Shown here in pieces: positions 42,001 to 51,000 of a stretch of 64,000 nt of DNA. A program made the position numbers and the translations under genes. The stretch lies in NCBI GenBank assembly GCA_963580285.1, contig OY757026.1, positions 61,257,396-61,321,395 of the forward strand, in the 5' to 3' direction. How positions within the stretch are numbered: position 1 is the first letter of the stretch; each line of letters starts with the position of its first letter. Source of the DNA: Lucinisca nassula (Eukaryota; Mollusca; Bivalvia; Lucinida; Lucinidae). The notes under the pieces were generated by a model. That model was given only the letters and a program-made list of their open reading frames with translations, had not been told where the DNA came from and ran no database searches.

Positions 42001-45000
42001 CTGCTCATCTAAACACCGTATACCGCTAGCATACACTTAAGAGTGGCATTCTATTTTCAAATGTACTAAAATGTGCTCAATGATCCCAAAAACATAAAAT
42101 ATAATCCCCCAAAACATAAAATATAAACTCTGATACCCTACAATTTTTGCCAAGTCATCAAATTTTCACCTAGTTGCACCCTCTTATACAGAAGATACAG
42201 ATACTTATGGGGTTCTGCACTCAGAGATAAATGCATCTCGTATTTATCCTAAATATTCAGACACCTCAACTCCTTACCATACTTGTTCTAAAAAGAAGCC
42301 TCCGTGGTGCAGTGGTTACGCTACTCGCCTTGTAAACCAGGGATTGCAGGATCGATCCCGGGCTTCTCCAGACTTTCGGATGAGTCTCTAAACCAAGGTC
42401 CCGTCTCTGTATGACCTTAGCTGTTGGTGGGACGTAAAACTCAAACTCACTCACTCAATTGTTCTAAAATCTGAACAAGTACAATTGATTACCCTATATT
42501 GTGTGTAAAATTAGCTGGATGAGAGGCAAACAGTGTAGATCCTGATGCAATGTCTAGTAGCGCAAACAGTGTAGACCCTGATGAGATGCCGCAGAATGCG
42601 GCATCTCATCTGGGACTACGCTGTTTGCTCAGGCCTGTCTGCCAGATTACATAAGGTAAGTGCATAGTACCACATGTTTTGTCACAATATGCACATGGAA
42701 TGTTATTTGTTCAGGTTTTCTGGTGTACCCCACACATGGAATGCTTCTATTGTTCAATGAATTTGGGATCATTAAGAACAATAAGTCTGCTAACTAAGTG
42801 TCTGCTCTTCAATGAACTGAAGAATTTGTTGCATTACAAAAACATGCCTATATAAATACATTGTAACCGTAATCGCCGAAAAAAATGGAAATTTTAAGAA
42901 GAAAAAATGTGATATTTTGTTTATTTCTGCTCAAAATATAGATTATGGGTACTTGTTAGAACCCCCTCATCGAGGCGTATTTCTGCTCAAAATATAGATT
43001 ATGGGTACTCATTAGAACCGCCTCATCGAGGCGGTTCAAACGATTATTGACAATCTATATTTTAGAGCAGAAATAAGAAAAATACGGTTTACCCTTGTAA
43101 ACCCCAGTTTTACTGCATGTATATAAAAGTGGGTAACCGCTTAGAGGATCTAAGCCTGTCCAGGAACCACGGTGGGAGGCGGACTGTCCATGCTAATAAA
43201 CCCTATTGGTTTCATTGGGCGACAGGGCTTGAGATGTCATTTCATCTCAATGTCGGGTAAAAGTCCCACAAAAATGGAAGCAACGTCTCCAAAATGACCT
43301 TTACAGTGTTGACGGGGACGTTAAACCTCAAATCAAACAAACAAAACTAGAGCTATCACTAAAGGTGATGAATACCCCCACAAAACTGCCTTGATAGTAC
43401 ATCAGCGCCATTTTGCAATTTTTTCACTTGAAAGGGGCCATAACTATGTCGAAAATTGACGAATTGTTGTGGAAATCGAACTTGACCTGTATTTTATTAT
43501 GTTACATCAGTGTACCAAAAATTATAAAAATCGGTGGAGTGGTTTTTGAGTTATCGTCTGGAAACCAAGTCAACAGACCGACCGACCGACCGACAGACCG
43601 ACAGACCGACCGACCGACCGACAGACCGACCGACCGACCGACCGACCGACCGACCGACAAGCTCACTCCTATATACCCCCCCAAATTTCATTTGTGGGGG
43701 TATAATCAAGGGGGTCAATATTATATAGGCGTGTTTTCGTGATGTAAACCGTTAAAGTACCTATCACAACAGCAGCAGACAGCGTTTTCTAATACTTTTT
43801 TGCATATTTTTCAGGGAAAATATTTTTTCAGGGAAAATAAGGTTTGGTATTTCAAGAGGCATGTCAAATAAGCTCTGAATAGGTTGATCCTGTGGAAGCA
43901 AAGAATACACCAAATAAAAGAAAATAGCAGACTCAGTTTTATTGAGTCTGCTCATGACCAGTACTAAAATAAGCAACACCAGCCTTATTTTCACTGAAAA
44001 AAAAAAAAAAATAGAAATACAGTAGAACTTCGATGGCTCGAACACCGATGGCTCGTTTACCATGGCTGGGTCGAACTCCTACTTGAGCCCCTAGGGAAAT
44101 CCTCAAGATAAGAAACGGTGGGGATGATTAAGGAGATTTTAGTCTTTTATCTTTCAAATGTATGCTGTGTGTACTCATTAGAATCGCCTCGGTGAATCGT
44201 AAAAGCGCAGTGCACGCATTGAGAGCGCCGTAAAAGCGCAGTGCACGCATTGAGAGCGCCGTAAAAGCGCAGTGCACGCATTGTGAGCACCGTAAATGCG
44301 CAGAGGAAGCGCCGTGAGAGCGCATACAATCGCCATCAAGAACGCCGCAGGATCGCGATAGATCGCCATGTAAGCTCCGTAGCAACGTCTTGGTCGCTGT
44401 AGGGACGCCATGACAGGTCCATGTTCACAAAAATATCCAATATTTCTTGCGATCTCGCGGCGTTCTGAAAAATTAAACAACGCCGTCCCATCGCAGTGAA
44501 AACGCGGCATAGTGTGACAGGGGCTTAAGCAACATTCCTTGAAGTATATCAAATTATTTATCTTTTTATATTTTTGGTCTGGCTGCCATTTTGCTCATCT
44601 AAGCCAAAGGATTTTAGCTATTTTGGTAGAGGGTCACCTACGCCACATTCTTATCAAGTTTGATTGAAATTGGACCAAGGTTTTGGAGAGCAAATTGTTG
44701 ATGATTTTCTATTTTTAATGACAGATTCCATCTGTCTATTCTTGCTGTGCTGCACGTTTAAAGTAATTCAGGCTTTTTCTTCCGGCTTTGACCGCCATAG
44801 AAATATGAGTCCGCACAAAATGTAGTCCGGTTTGGCGCAGTAATCAAAATTGTACAGGCGTATTAGTTAGCCTGTAAGCGTAATACAAACTTTTGAAGCA
44901 GACGACTTGACGATTCAACATTTCATATGAATCAGCTGCATCATGCGATCTGTATACCCAGATCAATGTGGCGTCTGATCAGCAGTCTGCTCAGGTTTTA

Positions 45001-48000
45001 CACTGTTTTCTATCAGTGCTGTCAATATTTAATCCTTAAAGACCAGCCTGCTGTTGGCCAGGTCAGCTGTAGACAATTAAGAATATTAATGGGTTTTCTT
45101 TCTGACTTTCGAGGTCAAGTTTAGGTCAGTTACAACTTAGGTATATATTGACTTTGCATGGAGAAACTGAAAAGAAAGGCTGTCCCTTTCAACCCTGAAA
45201 TATGGTACAGATACTTAGTGTAGGTCCTGTGATATAATATAATTCTAGGTGCCATATATTTAGCAGAATGGACGAGCCCAACTTCAGTGATGGAAGAGTG
45301 CACTCCAGATGAATAAATCAAAGCACTGACAACACTCATGCCGATTGTCTCTAAATGCAGGCTAGTCATGAACGGGGACTTGGACTGATTCGTTTAAACT
45401 TAAGTTGTTAGTAACTAATGTAAAAAAGTGTAGAACAAGAACAGCACCGTATTGTGTGGCTTTTGAACTGAGTTTACATTGTTTGCCAGATCCAACATTT
45501 GATTCATGTGCAGATTTTACAGATAACACTTACATGTATCCAACACCGACAAACGACGCGGCTATGTTTGGGTTGATTGTTTGGCATTCGACCCGAAGTT
45601 GATAATAAGAAAAGCGCTTCAGTGCTAATGTCTACGTGACTATCACTGACTTGTCAGAATAACGTTTTGTCTTGTAGAAATAGCCGCAGTGAGATCGGGG
45701 TATTCCATAAGATGGAAGAGGGTTATCCTAGAATCATAGGGTGAGCTTGGCAAACAGTGTAGACCAAGATCAGATGCTGCCGAACGCGTCTTCTTATCAA
45801 AATCTTCACTATTTGTTTGGAATTTCAGAGTTAAATAAAACAGTTTAAATCTCAGCCCAGGCCTACTACTCCAACCTACACCCCACACTCTCAGTGCTTT
45901 GATTCTGAAACCAAACGGCACCATGCCCTTAAGCTAACATGGAAAAATCAATCAACCGTGACGTCTGGTTACCAGTCCGGCCTCGTCGATCCTGTGCACG
46001 ACCCTCATACCAGTACGGATAGAAACCACATGTTCAGGATCAAACTTTTGATGTGTAATGTAAGGTCGTGCCTAGAAAAGAAAAAACTGAAATTTGTTCT
46101 CAAAAATGAATTTAGTGAGAGCGTATTGCAACATTTTTCATTAAAGGATCGTAAGCGTGCCCCTGGACAGTTAGAAGCTGGTCGGAAAGCGGATGACGTT
46201 GACTCTGATTTTGGGTGCCACATGTATGTGATCTATCGTCTATTGGAGCGACATCTTACTATATACAGAAGACGCTAGAGGACGTCGACGTAGCTGAAGA
46301 CCGACGTCAGTACGTCAAGATCGATTCGACCGTCAGACGCATATGCGAAACAGATTTCCGCCGGCAGCTGCTACATTGTACCTGTAGATAAACAAGGGGT
46401 CTCAACTACCGACTAATAAGCACTGACTCTGATCGTCGTCCTTATGCGATGCACGTTTGAGAGCTAGACGTCCCTGTCGTAACCAAAGTTAACGCGTCGA
46501 CTCAGTACGGAACACTTACGCTATTGCATGAAATACATAAATTGGCGTCTTAGCGACTGACATATGCGTTTCAGTGACAAATCACACTTCAACGTGAATC
46601 ACGCCAGTTGTCTTTTCCGGGTGTTTCGATGTATAGGTGTAAGGTATGCCGAGGCGACGCGTGCGTAATTGAGCATGACATATCGGGTGAAATAAGCGTA
46701 ATTGTGTGGCGAGCTATTGCGTGTAGTTAGCGAACGCAGCTTAGTGTCATTAAGAACATTCAAGATCATAGCTGAGACGTGGATTGAACAGCGAGACGTT
46801 ACATCAATCAAGTGCTTCGGTCTCACATGGTTCCATTTATTTGTTTACGCTCAGAATCCGGGATATCTTATCCAGCAGGATTACGAGCGGGCTCAAAGTG
46901 CTGTTCTTACTCAAAAATGTCTTCAAGCCAATGGAATTCATATACTGGAATAGCAAGCCTTTCTCCTCCGATCTCTTTCCCATAGAGTATCTTTGGGTAG
47001 AGGTGTCCACAACCGACCAGACAAAAACTGTTACTTATGGACAGTAGCATTGTTAAAACTTGAATTTTAATGTTTGGTTTTGAAAACGTAAATAGTTTAT
47101 TTCAAAAATTGGAAACATCGAATGGCGTTTCATAATACCACCGGTCTATAGACATCTGCAAACATATCATATATAGGAATTTGCAGAACTACCTTTCTAA
47201 ATTTTAAGCTCTTTTTAGAAAGGTTTTCTGTAAGTTTTCACAGTGTTATGATTGTCTCATAGAATATGTCATTTCAGTGCCTTTGGCGCTTTGATTAACT
47301 CAGGCGGCAATTTTATTCATCCAAGCTAAACAATTTTAGCTAATTTGGTAGAGGGTCATCTAAGCAACATTCCTATGAAGTTTGAATGAAATTGGCCCAA
47401 AGGGATAGGAGGAGTGTTTAAAGATTTTTTCTATTTTTAGCTCTGGTAGCCATCTTGTTCATTGGAGCAGAATGATTTTAGCTATTTTGATGGTGGGTCA
47501 CCCAGGCAACATTCCTATGTAGATTGATTGAAATTGGCTCAAATTGGCATATAAAGCAAATTCTTGACATTTTCTATCTTTAGCTCTGGTGTCCATTTTA
47601 TGCATACCTATTTTGGAAGAGGGCTAAGCAACATTCCTATGAAGTTTGAATGAAATTGGCCTAAGGGTTTAGGAGACATTGTCATTTAAAGCTTTTTTTC
47701 TATTTTTAGCTCCAGTGACCGTTTTTCTCAACATACTGGAATCATTTTAGCTACTTTGGTAGAGGGTTACCTGAGCAACATTCCTATGAAATTTGATTGA
47801 AATTAGCTCATGGGTATAGAAGAAGTTGTCATTTAAAGATTTATCTATTTTTAGCTCTGGAGGCCATCTTGTTTAACAGAGAAGAATGAATTTAGCTATT
47901 TTGGAAGAGGGTCATCTAAGCAACATTCCTAAGAAGTTTGAATGAAATTGGCCTAAGGGTTTAGGAGACATTGTCATTTAAAGCTTTTTTCCATTTTTAG

Positions 48001-51000
48001 CCCCAGTGGCCATTTTTCTAAACATAGTGGAATCGTTTTAGCTACTTTGGTAGAGGGTTACCTGAGCAACATTCCTATGAAGTTTGATTGAAATTGGCCC
48101 ATGGGTGTAGGAGGCATTGTCGTTTAAAGATTTTTCTATTTTTAGCTCTGGAGGCCATCTTGTTCACCAGAGAAGAACAAATTTAGCTATTTTTGAAGAG
48201 GGTCATCTAAGCAACTTTCCTATGAAGATTGATTGAAATTGGTAAAAAGGTTTAGGAGGAGTTGGCATTTAAAGCAAATTGTTGACGTTTTCCATTTTTA
48301 GCTCTGGCAGCCATTTTGCTCATTGCAGAAGAACTGTTTTAGCTATTTTAGTAGAGAGTCAACTGAGCAACATCCCCATAAAGTTTAAATCAAATTGGCC
48401 CAAGGGTTTAGGAGTTGTTGTTTAAAGGTTTTTCTATTTTTAGCCCAAGTGTTTAGGAGCTGGCATTTAAAGCAAATTACTGACATTGTTCTAGTTTTAG
48501 CTCTGGTGGCCATTTTGTTCATTGGAGCAGAACCGTTTTATTTTGATTGCAATTGGCCCAAGGTTTTGGGAGGAGTTAGCATTTAAAGCAAATTGTTGAC
48601 ACCGCATGACACATGACGGACGATGCACATGCACGATGGACAATGACTGATCACAATAGCTCACCATGAGCACTGTGTGCTCAGGGGAGCTAAAAATAAT
48701 AAAGTTTAGTTGAAACAAGGGATATCTCTAGCAATGAAACTGTTTCTCGCAAAAGTTTTCAGACTCAGCCACAACAACATTTTTTGATAAATATCAGGAC
48801 TTACAGCGTAGTGACTAATCCGTTATTGGGTATGAGAGGTGACAACACTCTGCCTGTACTTTCGCAAATACAAGCTAAAAATGCTGACGCTTCATGATGT
48901 CTCATTTTCACATAGATAAATTATGGTATGAAATAATTTTCAGGCGATTCTCCCATCCATCAGAACATGCGTAATTGTAAAAATATCTGAAAACAATTTC
49001 CTCTGATACAATTCACTCAAATTACAGGTGTTTGTACCTAAACACAAGTCTTACCACCTGAAAAAATTCGACATAATAAGTGGGATCTGAAGTACTCGTT
49101 TTCTTGCTATTTCTTGTATTGAGGGACATGATCTTATGTGCGCAGCAAGCCAGCTAACTGGAAGGGGATCCACTCTGTGTTTATCAAAAATCTGATGATG
49201 ATGATAATGATGTTAAACTGAGCAGGCCATGGTGGCATTTTTAACGCCAAAGAATGTTTTCTTGTGATGTGCCTGGTATATATTTCAATACCGTATTCGG
49301 GTGTGTACTACCCGCATTTGCGTACTACCCGCACCCCCTTTTTTTGCCAAAATCTGGGGGAAAACTGTTATACTGTTGTATTACCCGCATGGAACATTTG
49401 CTGAAATTTTGGTGGATGCGTAAGTGAGAAAAAGTAAGAATTTGGCCAGTTTTTGTAGCACACAACGGAACGCGCGATCGTCTTCAAAAGGCGGGAAAAT
49501 GCACGTGCGTGCGAGTATCACCAAAAAGCATGTATTTTGATTAAAATGTTGAAAAAACTTAACCTGTTCACCAGTGTTATTTATTTATTAACCCACATAT
49601 GCCTGCGACCCTTTTTTGGGACATCGGCAAACAGTGCAGTCCCAGATCAGATGCCTCAGAAAGACGCCGCAGACGTTTCTTTTTTGTGACATCGGCAAAC
49701 AGTGCAGTCCCAGATCAGACACCTCAGAAAGACGCCGCAGATGTCTGATTTGGATTTACACTGTTTATTGATTTATAACGGTTCAATTATGACACTATTA
49801 TTAATCCCTGTCATATAATTGCCACCCTGCGGTGTGTGTCGATAAGGTGTGAAAATATGGTCAAGTAATGTCTCTAATTTGCGTTTATTCCCCAATCATA
49901 AAATTTAATCCGCAATCAGTGTGAAAATATTTAATTGCTCCTAAGACGAGTTGCTACGACTATTCTGCTATCCCGTGAATGGTTATGTTTTGGCGCCAAA
50001 TAGCAGACGCTTGGCGAGAAAAGTTGAACTCTTTGTGTTAACACAACTGTATTCTGTTGTTGGTTATTGACACGGAGCTTACGGAAAGCGCTGTTTTGCT
50101 AGCGAGAATACTTTTACCGTTTCCAAACATTTTTTTTATGAGAAAGATACGCCCCATTAAGCAAAAACAATAGACACGTGTGTGGTTGCTGGGGGTACGA
50201 TGACGTCATTTACCGATCGCGTGCAGAAAAAAAACTAGCGGTGATTTGTGGGCGGCAGTTTGGATGCCGGAAAACTTTGATGTTCGCATTGAACTTGCTT
50301 GTTTATTTTGTTTAAAATCAGAGTTTTAGGAATAATACTCACAAAATCGGGCTTGCTAGTAATAGAGATTGTTATATTTCTCATGTGTAAGTAAAATTGA
50401 GTGGACAATTAAACGTTATTTATGTCGGGAATCGTAAAAGGATAGAGCATAACATGAGATGCATCGTATTTTCAGCTGTAAAAAGTAAAAATAAAATGGT
50501 CCAAAAATAATTCGGGCGGATTACCCGCACCCAGAACTTGGGCCTGTAATTTGAGGGAAAAAAACTGCGGGTAATACATGCCCGAATACGGTATCAAGCC
50601 ATGATAATGCTTAACTCGCTTGAGCTTGATATTTGTCCTGCTCATAAATTTCAAAATGCCAACATTGTTGGCATTTTAAAATTTATGAACAGGAAAAATA
50701 ACATTCTCAGTCGATCTGAGCACGCAATTCCCCTCACTACATTGTGTTTTAAATGTTATAAGCATTACAAATTTCATACTATGATGAGTTGAGAATGAAA
50801 AAAGTTTAACCTGTATCCTGCTGAACATGACATCTACCTTTGCAAACAGTGTAGATCCTGATCAGATTGCATCTGATCAGGATCTACACTTTTGTCATGC
50901 AATCTGAAATAGACTGGGCTGCACGATGCTTCCATGCAGAGCTGAAACTGACCACACATGAGAACTGGTAAACCGCTCAGACGGACTAAGCCTGCCCAGG

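Larger units (their letters stand above)
42832..43744. mobile_element. Palindromic MITE (catcacg type), reverse, with two insertions
   Basis: Ends cattacaaaaacatgcctat and tataggcgtgttttcgtgat. Part of the hairpin arm is duplicated (tctgctcaaaatatagatta twice). A SINE1 piece (43134-43348) and a gagctatcacta element (43351-43712) lie inside between aaaagtggg and aatcaagggggtc. Confidence 0.75.

Noticed and set aside
43534..43728. RPTD repeat open frame
   Set aside because: Translation of the (gaccgacc)n microsatellite inside a repeat element.
45958..46278. 106-residue plus-strand open frame
   Set aside because: No family recognised; adjoins the Tc1 relic, but I could not align it to a transposase N-terminus.
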